Source of the DNA: Welwitschia mirabilis
Taxonomy: Eukaryota; Gnetophyta; Gnetopsida; Welwitschiales
Assembly: GCA_051453625.1 (NCBI GenBank)
Contig: JBOZIK010000001.1
Location: 121,077,213-121,141,212, forward strand
Length of the DNA: 64,000 nucleotides
Direction of reading: 5' to 3'
Each line of letters starts with the position of its first letter. Position 1 is the first letter of the stretch. This document shows positions 23,271 through 35,138 of the stretch, piece by piece. The position numbers and the translations under genes are program-made. The notes beneath the pieces are model-generated. The model was not told the origin of the DNA, did not search any database, and saw nothing but the letters and a program-made list of their open reading frames with translations.

Positions 23271-24600
23271 AGACCTTTAAATTGGCTAAAGAACTAAAGC
23301 ATAATCAAGGTAAGCTCAAGAAGAATGAATGCAAAACATGAATATTTTGGATGAAAACAAAAATAAGCTCTTTCGCATAAAGAACTTATACAATAAAAAA
23401 TAAAATATATCATGATAATAAAATTAAAAGACCAATTTTAATATAAGATATTCTATACTAATCAATGATCCTAAAAAAATCCATTCAAAATAGAAATGTA
23501 AATACAATTAGCTAGGAGCTTATCATAACAAAAATTTTAGAAAATAGAGCTATAGAGATATATAATCCTAATGAAAAGTAACCTACCAAATTAATAAATA
23601 GAAAATAAGAATGTAATATGATTATAAATCTTTGCTACATTATTTAGAAAACCCTTATAGGATGGAAGGAATACTTTCACTTTACTTATAAAATAAAAAA
23701 TTTTAGACTAGATAATAAAAGACATATCATTTCTTTAAAGTTTATTCAAGCTATCAATTTATTATCTTATTGAAGATAAATTTAATGATTTTGAAATAAG
23801 AAGCTAACTTAGTAACTCTTTAACAGGAGATTATGCATTATCCTTAGTATGAAGATTAAGAAGATACATTTCATTAGCATCATGTTCTTCTACAAGTGCA
23901 CTAGGGCAAATATTCTCAAGAGGACCTTTGGCAATGCAATATGGTAACTGTGATAAGTTCATTGGGTAGTTAGTTGGCCATGATCTGAATTGTGAAAATC
24001 TTGTAGATTGTTTCTCCTCTGATAGTGGTTATACTCTCCTCATTGTAATTGAAAATTTAAGTTGTAACAAACAAAAGTTGAGGAATAGTTATACCATAGG
24101 AGTCATATAATACATAGCTAGTTATCAAGGCTATAACTGTATATCACAACTCTTATAAAAAAAAATTAAAAAAATGAAAAAAAAAAAAAAAAAACAAAGA
24201 ATGAAAAAGAAGAAGAATAAATAAAATAGAAGAAGAATTCTATTCTGGTATGTGATGGAATGTGAATATAAAAATCTTCAATTCAATATCATGTATGATC
24301 ATTAAATTCTATTTTAGCAAAGAGTAAAACTTCATAGTTTTAAAATTATTTCACATTATCTTAATAATTTGGTAAGTTGTTTAAGATTAATTCCCTTTAA
24401 TGAAATTGATATATCCATAAAAAAATTATCATAATATAAAAATATTTAAAACAAAACAACAAATAAGAACTTTATTAGATAAAGAACTCTATTACATCAT
24501 TTCTCAGGAACATAATAAAAGCCTTACTCAAACTATTTAAACCTAAGGCATAAATTGCTCTGATAAAGAAACTTAATTCTTAAAGTAGCCAAAAAACTTA
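23270..24600. other. 3' flank of pol, no gene recognised
   Basis: AT-rich, with some integrase tail up to about 23600 that I cannot align. A poly-A/GAAAAA run lies near 24160-24220. Nothing else is readable. Confidence 0.5.
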
Positions 24601-25233
24601 TTCTTTCTATTAAAATACCTACTCTTAGATAACCCTGTATAACTCTCATGTGAGGGTCATAGGTGCATCTCACTTAAGAATTCTAACAGTATGCTTATTT
24701 TCTTAGGGTGAGCTCACTAAAAAGTCTTATAAGTATTTGTATTCTTTATCAGTTTTTCTATTTTCTCCCTATCAAAAATTAGTGTAGCTAGCATAGAATT
24801 AATGTCTTGAAGCTAATCAACTCTCTTAGCTAATACTTGCGTTCATCTAGCTAATTTTACTAGGAAAACCTTATAAGCAAAGTCTCTTTGATTAAGTTGT
24901 TAGCATAATCCTTCTATGCTAACCCTTAGATACCTAGTCATTAAGTGATAAATCATGGGATTACAAATTAAATAAATAATCCCATTTTCAAAGTATTCTT
25001 TTCTAGCTTAAATAATAAAGGTGTCCAGTGTATTTAAGACCTCAACAATGGAGTTAACCATAATACAATAAATACTACACCTTATTTTCAGATCTAATAA
25101 TAATCTGAGGTGATTAAGATTCTACACTTTTAATACACATATCAATTTGTGTAGAACCTAAGTTAAAAGGACAATTCTTCATCTTTTTAACACATGAGGC
25201 AGTAATGGGAGAGTGAGAAGGAGTAGATGCTAT
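24600..25233 (-). pseudogene. Antisense accessory ORF of the Athila-type element (unrecognised protein, copy 1)
   Basis: Runs opposite to gag-pol, between integrase and the 3' LTR. The minus-strand frame has a shared block, LGSTQIDMCIKSVES followed by SPQIIIRSENKV, collinear with LDSTQIDMCISTIDF and SPQVSIRFENAI in the plus-strand ORF at 49849. Homology continues over PMIYHLMTRYLRVSI (there PLVYHLVRKYLRLRI) to a heptad-like end with KRVDQLQDINSMLATLIFDR, probably a coiled coil. The start codon aligned with the other copy's ATG reads ATA (25231-25233). There is one frameshift and several TAA/TAG stops. I do not recognise the family. Antisense extra ORFs between pol and the 3' LTR are known from other Tat/Athila-clade elements such as Grande, so the placement has precedent. 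Confidence 0.65.
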
Positions 25234-25835
25234 AAGGATGGAATAAGAAGGAATGGCAAGGATTGAAGGGAAATGCATAAAAGAACTCTAAGACTCAGTA
25301 TGGAGAATGATGAACGATTAACATGGAAAAATAAGATTTATAACATAAGCATTTCCTAACATAGTTCAAAAGGGTGATTTATCTTAAGATACTAAATGTA
25401 CACATGTTTAATAATAAAGTAAAATATTCTCAAGGAACTACATATCTATGCAATCCAACATCCAAGATGTGCCATGTGTCAGTAATGATCTCTATGTCAA
25501 GGTCAAAGGTGCCACATCTCTATACTAGTACATAGGCACAGTTGCCCACCCACTAGCATAAGGCCATGCCACCTTGCATAAGCCATACTTAAGGAATTCC
25601 AAATGATCAAGGTTCAACCTGAAGTAGAAGCTTTAACTCAATTTATAATTAGCTTAGTTTTTCCCCAAGTTGTAGGCCTTTGAAAGTGGTTAGTGAAATC
25701 TTGTAATTTATTTTTAAAACTAAGAAAAAACTTTAGATAATATTATGAAAACATGATAAGGGATATATAGGAAAAAAATATATTTTCAGATAAGAATAAG
25801 AAAATAAATTTTACCTCCATTAAGATTCTAGACTA

Positions 25836-26170
25836 GGTTTATCTAGTTAATTAAAACTAACTCAAAGTAAAAACTTTAAGTAAGATTTTAAGTCAAGTTG
25901 ATAAATGTAAAAACTTATCTTTTGAGATTTTTTATAGCCTACATAGAATAACATCACTTGGTTGATTAACACTAACTCAAAGTTAAAATTTTGAGTCAAA
26001 TTTCAGGCTAAACCACTATGATGCAAGTCTAGAAGGTTGATTGATACTAGATCAAAGTCAAAGCTTTGAGTCAAATTTCTAGATAAGCCACTGTGATGCA
26101 AGATTAGAGAGTTAACTAACACCAGCTCAAATTTAAAACTTTGAGTTAGATTTCAAGTTAACTTATAGAA
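25836..26170. repeat. Tandem repeat, about 78-bp unit, four diverged copies
   Basis: Units begin near 25836, 25955, 26034 and 26108. They share a core like GTTGATTAACACTAACTCAA, then AAACTTTGAGTCAAATTTC-like sequence; two carry CACTATGATGCAAG or CACTGTGATGCAAG. The same core, inverted, is at 49140-49252, again next to the antisense ORF. Tandem repeats in this 3' position are known from Tat/Athila-clade elements such as Retand. Confidence 0.75.
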
Positions 26171-27079
26171 ACCTGTTACTAAAGAGTGGGGTTCTTTTTT
26201 CAAAGTTCCTCATTGACTTTCTACTATATCTTCTTTTCATGACCTTACTTCTTTATTATATCTTATTTAATTATATTTAAGAGGATAGGATTCAAAGGAC
26301 TCCTCAAGAACTTTTGAGTTCTTGATCAATCCTTTTCCAGTTCCATAATGGATTTAATGATTCTTGTTGAGAACTTGAGAGTTCTTAATTACTCTCATTG
26401 AATTCTTTTGTCTTAGAGAGTGAAAACCACTTAAATATGATAAGCCAATCACTTAAAATCAAACTTGATGACCCCCTCTTTAGTCTTGATGATCTACATT
26501 GAAAATCAACAAATGTCTTTCTTCCATGTTACCTATCCCACATCAACCTCCACGATGTCTATTCCAAATTAACTATTTTATTATTATTTTCCTTATGATT
26601 ATATCATTAAATTTTTCACATTAATACTAACATGAAATAATTACATTTTCAACTATTTTTTAGTGAAAATTTTTAGTCTCTTTAAACGTGTGAATTAAAT
26701 ACGATAAGCTAGTACAAATTTTTACCTATTGTAAGTAGGAAGAAGATATGTAATTTCATTTTTACTTTTGCATTATACTTTCTTATGTTTTTTCATGATT
26801 TCTTATGCTTAAGTCTTTCAAATTATGGTGGAACAACTTTATATTAAAATATTAACTACATCTAACATTTTTATTTTTAGCATTTAGGAGTATTCAAGAT
26901 TTCATGCTACGCAAATAATTTAATGAAAAAACATTTTAGATTTTGTGAAAAAAAATTTGTGAAAAATCCTTTTATATTATTTTTCTAAAAAGAAAATAAA
27001 AACCTACTTAATGAATTAGTTCCCAAACCTTATTAGTTAAGTAGTTTTCTTCAAAACATTTTTTCAATAAGCTTTTAAA
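26170..27079. other. Spacer upstream of the long accessory ORF
   Basis: Contains several GAACTTTTGAGTTCTTG / AACTTGAGAGTTCTTAA repeats near 26310-26380 and AT-rich sequence; no protein readable. Confidence 0.45.
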
Positions 27080-29720
27080 ATGACCTTGTCTAACTTAAAT
27101 AGTTATGCTAGTTTGATAAAATGTAGAATTATTTCTTCATTGAAATTTACAAATATCCTTTTAGATCCCTATTTAGCAAAATTTAAATAGAGAATCATTG
27201 AATTAGGATGGTATGAATAGTTTACCATGACCTATAGATTCATTTTAGGATTTGTCTACAAGTTTTATAAGAATTTAAGATTTGATGATAAGAAAAATGT
27301 ATTGGAAAAAATTGTTGAAGATAAAAGAACATTAATCACTCAAGAAGATATTAGAGAAATGTTACACTTACCACTTGGAGGTAAATTCACTAAAGATACC
27401 AATAGGAAAGAAGACACCAATTTAGATATGAGTATTCTAAAAAGGGTGGAAGTGCAAGGAATAATACTGATCAGTAAAGATTCATAGCCTGAACAATTCA
27501 TTATTTCAAGAATTATGCCTAGTAATTTGGTACCAATTCTACATAAACAAAAATATATTACATTATCTAACCTATATATGATAGTAGCCATGAAGGATAA
27601 GACAAATCAAACAAATGTTAATATTATAGGAGGGATTTTTTTGGGTTTGGTTAGACATATTTCAAAAATGAAGAAAGTCAGAATAGGAGCTTCTATTATA
27701 GTAGGGCTAAGATTTCAATCTTTAAAAGCCCAGATATTACGTAAAAATAAGTTTCCATTTCAACCAAATAAGTCTTGTATAAACTTAATAATTTAGAATC
27801 TATTTAGAGTTAAAGGGTTTAGTCTTCTGAAAATATTGAAACAAAGAAGTTCCATACAAGAAACTTTTCAACTAGACCTAGGTGAGCCCTCTTTCACTCC
27901 TTAGAGTATTATTTTACTATTTCCTCCTATAAGTATGGGCTAAAACCCAATACAATTTTTTTTTAAAATAACTCCTTTCCTTTCCATCCACTATAGTTTA
28001 TTCAATTTTCTAAAGCACTAGAAGGAGATAAAGTCAACAGTATTTATAGTGCTTTAAACTTAGTTAAAGATGAAATTCAAACCTATCTTAGTAGATATGT
28101 AAAAGCATTAGAATTGAAAAATCAAGTTAGTGATTTAAAAATTGAGAATTAGTTTTTAAGATAAAAATTAGATCAAGAAAAAGAAAATACTAAAAGATTA
28201 TAATAAGAAATAATTAGAAAGGAGGAAAATGTTCAACTCTCTGAAGCCTATAAGGATATGAGTAGGAAATTATAGAGAACATGTGAATGCATTATTGAAT
28301 TAAAGACTATTTTTAAAGATAGAAGTAAATTGGATACTTTTCCAAGAGAAATACTAGAGCTATTAGTATCTTTATTATAGAATCTTCCCTCAAGTAAGAA
28401 ATATGATGCTGAATACATACAACATCAATAAAAATTCATTACATTTATGCATAATAAAGGGCCTTTACCCTTGAGTAAGGAACATTAAAATAAAATCTAT
28501 ATATACTTAAAAGAGATGAATGAAAAATATATGAAGATTCAGGTAAAGGCCTAAGAATATAGATGCAAATGGCTGGAGGCCAAAGTTCACTTAGGTATTA
28601 TCATTTTATTTTAAGAGCTAGTAAGAGAGCCATGGATCAAATGATAAAAGAAAATAAGGCTCTTAAGAATAGAGAAGGAGAAGCAAGCTCTTTTGGGCAA
28701 TCTTATCAAGATCCAACCATTGAACACTTGACTTCAAAAATAAATGATGAAATTAAAAATGAAATAAAGCTAAGTATTGTAGATGCTTTGAAGAAATCTC
28801 ATATAGATTTAAAAAAGAATATTAAGATAATATGTTTAAAATATATCCAACTTATTATTTAAAATTTAGAAAAAGAAAATATAAGATTACTACATAAACT
28901 CTACATAATGAAGGTTAAGTTGGGTAGAAGAAATGGTTTTAAGCATGAAGAATTGGTAGCTCTATGAAGATCTAATTATCATCATCAAAAGCTATATAGT
29001 TTTATTTATAGATTTAAAGAACAATTATAATCATCAGAAGACTTCTAAGGGGTGGTCAAAGCTAAGTAGAATTTTTAATGATTGTAAAAAAGATATTAAA
29101 TCCTTAAGAAACAAAATTGTATAGAAAAGAAATGAAGTTTCTACCATAGATTTTAAAAATTTTCTAAATGATATGGCCACAAAATTTTATAAAATAATAG
29201 AAGAATGTGAGACAAATATGAAACTTTTTGCAGTGTCCTCTCAATATTTTTTGTATCTATGTTTCTTTAGAGATATAATTGTGAAAAATATGATTATGCT
29301 GAGAGGCAAATTTGTGAATAGCTTTTCAAAATTGAAAAACAAGATTCATAAAATATGTATACAACTCCGATAGGACAAATCTTAGGAACAAAACTACAAG
29401 TTGAGATAGCTTTAGAACTAGAACATTTACCTCAAAGTCCTAGAATAAAAATTCCTCTAGCTTCTAAAAGAAAGAGAGAAGAGCCAAAGCAACCAAGGGC
29501 TTCTTTAAAAGAAACAGGCAAATGAAAAAATGTCGTAACTAAAGAGCCAATACATATAGAAACTATAGATTTAAATGATCCTATTTTATAGGAGAAACAA
29601 AGGAAATTCTAGCTACATTAAAACAGGGAAAAAAAAGCCCAATTGGTTAAGAAATTAGAAGAATTGGAATCTAGTAAAGAGCACTCTTTTGTTTTTAAAA
29701 GGAAAGAAAATGATATATCC
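27080..29720 (+). pseudogene. Long sense accessory ORF: Transposase_32-like domain plus coiled coils
   Basis: From the ATG at 27080 one frame runs to 27796 with only three stops (the last at 27485-27487). It shows RFILGFVYKFYKNLRFDD, ITQEDIREMLHLPLGG, MPSNLVPILHKQKYITLSNL and VRIGASIIVGLRF, the order I associate with the Transposase_32 (putative plant transposon protein) type. Further on, 28010-28860 is a heptad-rich, Lys/Glu-rich coiled-coil stretch (ALELKNQVSDLKIEN; DEIKNEIKLSIVDALKK), 29173-29373 another open run, and 29360-29720 a basic linker (ASKRKREEPKQPRAS) ending in an acidic-aliphatic tail. Together this looks like one former protein of roughly 880 residues, just upstream of the 3' LTR where Athila elements carry an extra ORF. 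I see no signal peptide or fusion-like segment. The function is unknown. Confidence 0.65.
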
Positions 29721-29794
29721 TCTCTTTCTTTTTCTTTTATATATATTTGTTAAAAAACTAACAAAACCTTAAGATTGGAGAAACTGGTGAGAAA

Positions 29795-30690
29795 TGTTTT
29801 TATTCTTATTATTATACATTTTAGATGTATTTGATCATTTTATTTAATATTTAAGTTAATATACTAGTTAGTTACTAGGCTAGTTAGTTAGTATGTTAGT
29901 ACGACAGCATATACATATATATAAAATGCACAAAATGCCATTTCACATGAGGATAAGGGAGAAGGTTAAGGTGGTAGAAATATAAGAACAAATTTAACCA
30001 TCTTTAGAAGTAAAAAAAGGAAATAGTAAAACAGAAAGGGCTAAAGGATGTAAGCAAGAGATCACTAAGGAAAAAGGGAATTTTTGGCAAAAAGACTCTA
30101 GAAATAAAACTAAGTAAAGGGTTAAGGGGAAGATCTAGTCATCCTACTAAAGTGCGTAGTAACATTTTCAATGTTATAGTACTTGCCAAGGAAAAAATAA
30201 ACTTATAAACACATTTTTATATAATGCTCTAATATTTTAATATAAAACTAAAAGGCTAATATTTTGAGTAGTACTTTGAACATGTTTATTTACTTTAAAA
30301 TGTAATATTCTTTTTACTTGCTTCTATTTATGCAGTTAAACAAATTAAGATATTAGTAATAGTTATAAATAGGTATTGTTTAGTGTTTAGTGAAACTTCT
30401 AATATGTTTTTTTATTTCCTTCATTTCCCATAATGTAATATATGTATATAGTAAACTTTATCGACTATCGACTTGACTAGTTCAAGTAACTTCATCATGA
30501 GCTTATCGTGATGATTCATTTTGAACTAAATGGTTAAAGTACTAATAGTCTCAACTAGTTATTTAGTAAATCGTTGATTTTTATTTAATGGTTTAAGCTT
30601 ATTTTAAGTTAACAACATCATAGTTTTATACATTTTTCAGCATAGTTTCTTAATATTTTCTACATTTATTTCATAACATAAGCTTTCATC
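29795..30690 (+). mobile_element. Athila-type element: 3' LTR
   Basis: Starts TGTTTTTATTC at 29795, preceded by GGAGAAACTGGTGAGAAA as a weak polypurine tract. It is collinear with 16408-17345 to about 30600. From 30600 to about 30690 it matches only the inverted copy at 48040-48170 (TAACAACATCATAG, TTTTTCAGCATAG). The full LTR is therefore about 0.9 kb and the 5' LTR has lost its last 100 bp. Confidence 0.78.
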
Positions 30691-30989
30691 AATCATCTAA
30701 AAATAGATTTTTTAAAACATGCAAAAAGGTATCCTATTTTCATTTTTATTTTAGCTTCTTAGAAAGACTATCATTGTCATATCATTTTTCAGATTCTATT
30801 AAACTAAAACCCTCTTCATCTATAATAAGAATTTTAAATGAACCTAAAATATTTCTTACAAATAATCTTTTAAGTATGATACTTTTATTTTAAAACATTT
30901 TGTTGAATTTAAGTCATAAGTTTTTCTGTGGAATTATTACTTTTAGATGAAGAAGAACTAATCTGAAATTTAGACTTAGATATCATAGG

Positions 30990-33590
30990 AAAATGTAACA
31001 TACTTAATTCTACATCCAAATTACACTTAATTTTTTAAATTTTAAGTAATTACATACTTACTTAATTAACAATTATAATAGATTAATTAGATTCATTCGA
31101 AAGACATACTCTTAATATTCCACTGGGTACCCCTTAGGAGTACTATATGATAATAGCTTACCTGATAAATATCACATCCTAATTCTAGAATGTTTAGGAA
31201 CATCGATTAGAAACATATAATAAAGTGTATAAGTCAAAGTCGAGTGGTTGATTAACCTACAAACAAAAACCATGTCTATGTATCCTCATCTAGAAGAAAT
31301 TAGACCATAGGTAGTTTTGTCTTGGACCCTATTCTTATTACTACTAATACACATAGTTGTATTGTGGGTCTAGGTGGTTCATATTAATGAGAAAATGGGC
31401 TAATGAAAATCTAGATTTGATGAATTAAAACATCCATATAATTCATAAAAAATTTCATATAATATATATTCATACAAAACATAAGAAATAGATAGTCAAG
31501 TATCCCATGAAGCTCTAGTCTAATCATTCATCAACCACTACTATGGGGCCATTGAACTCTTAGATCATATATCAATGAGCCAACTGACCACATATGGGGT
31601 TTGTGAATTGATCTTATAACATCGCTTTTTGGGCATGCCCTCCATTAGATAACTGCATTACTCATCATCATGAAGATCATTCATGTAATTCATACCATCA
31701 TCTCTAAATTAACTGATAATTACCTCCTCCATGAGGCCTGTTCACCACTGAGAAAAACGTGATCTATCAATCATGTAATTGATCTTTCACCAATCAATCA
31801 TCCATATAACTTACCACAGATTAATCATATACTTGCTCCTCAACGGAGTACATCCTCCTTTGGGTAAATCATGACTCACAGTCATGAAGGTTGATCTCCA
31901 ACCATATACCATTCATACATATGTTTCTCTCAAAAGCTATCTTCCTTGAAGGCTGGGCATGGTACACTACTTTTTCTATAATCCAACATATAGTTAATAT
32001 ATAGGTACTAGTGTGTATTAAAAAAGAATATTAAATATATATACCTTATCTAGTAAACAAATAATTAGATCAATCAAGATCTAGTCTAGATGATTAACAA
32101 CCAACAACACAATATAAGAATGCAAATATACAATATCAACATATAAATTATTTCTGTAAGTTATCATAATAGGTATGTCTTATCTATCATATGTTAATTA
32201 TTGATCATGATTATTATCATCATCTTATTTATTATTAATATATCATGTGCATCATTAGATCACTTGACCCATGTCATTAATATCACATGCATAATTATTA
32301 TATTAATGATTATTCTATTCACTCCACAACCTCATTCAGTGCATCTATGGATTGCCATTATAATCTTGTTAGTTAGGGCTTATTGTAGTTAATCATGATT
32401 AAGAATAATAATTAATTAATACATTTCATTTGACAGTCATTCACACATAAGGATATTGTTAGGTCTTAATAGAATCAATTACACATTCACTGCATAACTT
32501 TAACTTCTAAGTTAATCTTATTGAGGACATACTACTTTGTGGGTTATAGGACCACTAATTATTAATCAAAGATAGTACCTTATTATTATTTAACTATCAT
32601 CATATGATGTAGGTCATTAGAAAAAAAAATTGAAATTCATCAATCATTAGTTACTATCAAGGTTTCATGTAACTTATACACATACTCGATGTCCCATTCC
32701 ATATGGCTTTAAAGGAAGATTACTTTAGTAGTTATACATACTATTACTATTTAATTTGCTAAATCTCATCTATAATTATCTTGGTTAGGCTTTCAGGGTT
32801 ATATTTCATTTTTAATATCACTTTGGAATCACATCATTATGTTAATCATGTTATTATGATGTTACTCATGTTTGTAGAAGGATAAATTTACTTTTTTAAT
32901 ATCTTCTGCCACCTTATCATTTATACTTAATGTTTGACATTTTATTAATTTATAACATATATATTTTATTAAATTTAATTTTATTTAAATTAGATAATAT
33001 CATTACTTGATATAATGCATTTAGCATTAACACATTCTAATGTATTTTAATTACTTATTATTTATTCAACCTAATACTAACTAAATCATATATTCTAAAA
33101 ATAATTACTAATTATATAATAATCAATAAATATATTTAATCCAAAAACATGATCAATTCAAACTCCATTATATTAATAAACTAGGCCATTAATAAAACAT
33201 AATTCGTTTATTCTCAAATTCTACATAACATGTTCTAATAAATCTTAATTTAATTATTAGCATTACATCATCCATGCCATCTATCTATTAATGAACACTA
33301 TGCCTTAAAGTTTATCATCAAAGCATGGTTAACATTAATGCATGATCTATTAATAGTATATGTAATCAAGTATGCTTAACCTTTAATTAATTATATGTTT
33401 AGATAATGATCATATTACATGTAATTCTAAAATCATCTTAATCTTTCTTATCATCTCTTGATTATATTCTTAACTAATTAGCTAACTTATAGATTAATCA
33501 TCACTAAGCTAGTTTTCAAGATTCCAATCCTAACATAACTCGACTGACCTCTTGCATGATCAAGCACGTGACAAAGGCAGGGGTATTATA
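30990..33590 (-). mobile_element. Probable minus-strand gypsy-type LTR (about 2.6 kb)
   Basis: Read on the minus strand, the block starts TATAATACCCCTGCC at 33590, close to the TGTAATACCCC start common in plant gypsy LTRs, and continues CTTTGTCACGTG. At the other end, 30974-30987 reads (minus) TATGATATCTAAGT, a possible decayed primer-binding site (family TTTGGTATCAGAGC; three of the five mismatches are transitions). The interior is less AT-rich than its flanks, with no protein. No partner LTR is in the window, so a solo LTR is possible. Confidence 0.4.
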
Positions 33591-33599
33591 GAAAAGTCT

Positions 33600-35079
33600 T
33601 CTATTTTTTATTTTTAATTTCTTATTTCTTCTTCTAAAAGGACTAAGCATTGAAAAGTTAACCTTCACACTGATAATAATTATGAAAATTTAAAAGATTA
33701 AAATAAACTATGGTCTAGAAAACATTGAACAACTTAATTTTAGTGTTATGTTGTTATTTCATGTAGAAATATTTACATTAATAAGATATCATAAAAAAAA
33801 TTCATTCTTTAGAATGAAGAATAATACCAAGAAGATCAATAACCTCCTACTCTAATGGTTGAAAATCAAAGGTATACTAGGAAGTTTAACCATATGATAA
33901 ACTATCAAAATCTTTCGATCACTCACATTTAAATTATATTTCCATTTTCAAACAATAAGAACAACATGTTTTTACATAAAAGAGTGATTGTTAACAACCC
34001 TTTATACCATTTAACTATCTACTAGTTTAAGGAGAAAAATGTTTTATGTAAAATATTAAATGTTATTGATCAAAATATTTTGTTTTACTAATATAGATCT
34101 AATTTTTAGCATATAAAAGAAGAGTGTAAAATATAACTAGAAGCCTAAAGAAATGTCTACCATGAGAAAAAAATCTTATTAGTGTTTATTAAATAATACA
34201 CAAGATAAAATAATATCATAAGAATTACTATTAGAACTATTTTCTAAATCATTCAATTTTACTTTAGTCTATTAACAATAAATGAACATTGATTCTTCAT
34301 AGACTAATAAATAGAGTTTACTTAAATTGATGCATCATATCATCTTGAACTTATACTTCATCCATAATTAGAACATGTAAGTTGAGTGGATTTTTAGATT
34401 TATGTCATTTATTTGAAAAAGAATTTAAAAAAATAAAAATTACAAAAAGCAAAGAATATGCTATGCTAAAATTACCACTTCAACCTCATGCAAAACCCTT
34501 AAAACTTGTTTAATTAACCTAATGAATAATACCGCTATAAGACCTTACTCCTCTTTGCTCATAATGCCATTATTAAAATAAGTTATTTAAATATAGTTGT
34601 CATAAAAAATAAGACTTAAAATGAGTAGGTAAATAAATTATGTAAATTTTACTTAGAAATTAGTATTAAGATGAACTATTTTTGAATTTCTTATATTTTA
34701 AAGAATCCAAGGTCTTAAAACATCTTCTTATTTCTTTTCTTTAATGTAGTTTCGAATATTCCTTTTAGAAAATTCACCACTTATTCATAAATACATTCTT
34801 TTCTCTCTTTTCTTTTACTTTATTAATATAATTATATTGATAAGATCAAAACATAAGCATAACAGCTACTAAATTCCATCAATTATGTAAAAAATAAAAC
34901 TAGATATATGATTATTAAGTAAATAGTTTTGGTTTTTATCATTATTACTATTGTTTAAGAGACCTAACAAAGACCTTATTAAATGATGGTTAGTATAACA
35001 ATCTATGAAAGTACCCTTACCAAGAATGTAATTCTGAATAAGTGGTCAACAAAAATAATTAAGTTTAATGATCCTTAGG
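33600..35079. other. AT-rich stretch, possibly the 5' LTR of the following copia
   Basis: No protein readable. Because a primer-binding-site-like motif sits at 35080, some of this should be the LTR of the copia fragment that follows, but its start cannot be found without a second copy. Confidence 0.35.
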
Positions 35080-35094
35080 TAGTATCATAGCTAG
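35080..35094 (+). promoter_or_regulatory. Decayed primer-binding site (initiator-Met type)
   Basis: TAGTATCATAGCTAG compared with the family form TGGTATCAGAGCTAG: two differences. It lies 45 bp upstream of a copia gag start, as expected for a site primed by initiator methionine tRNA. Confidence 0.6.
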
Positions 35095-35138
35095 TACTTA
35101 GAAAAAGAAGTAACTTCCTTAAGCAAGTAATGGAAGGA

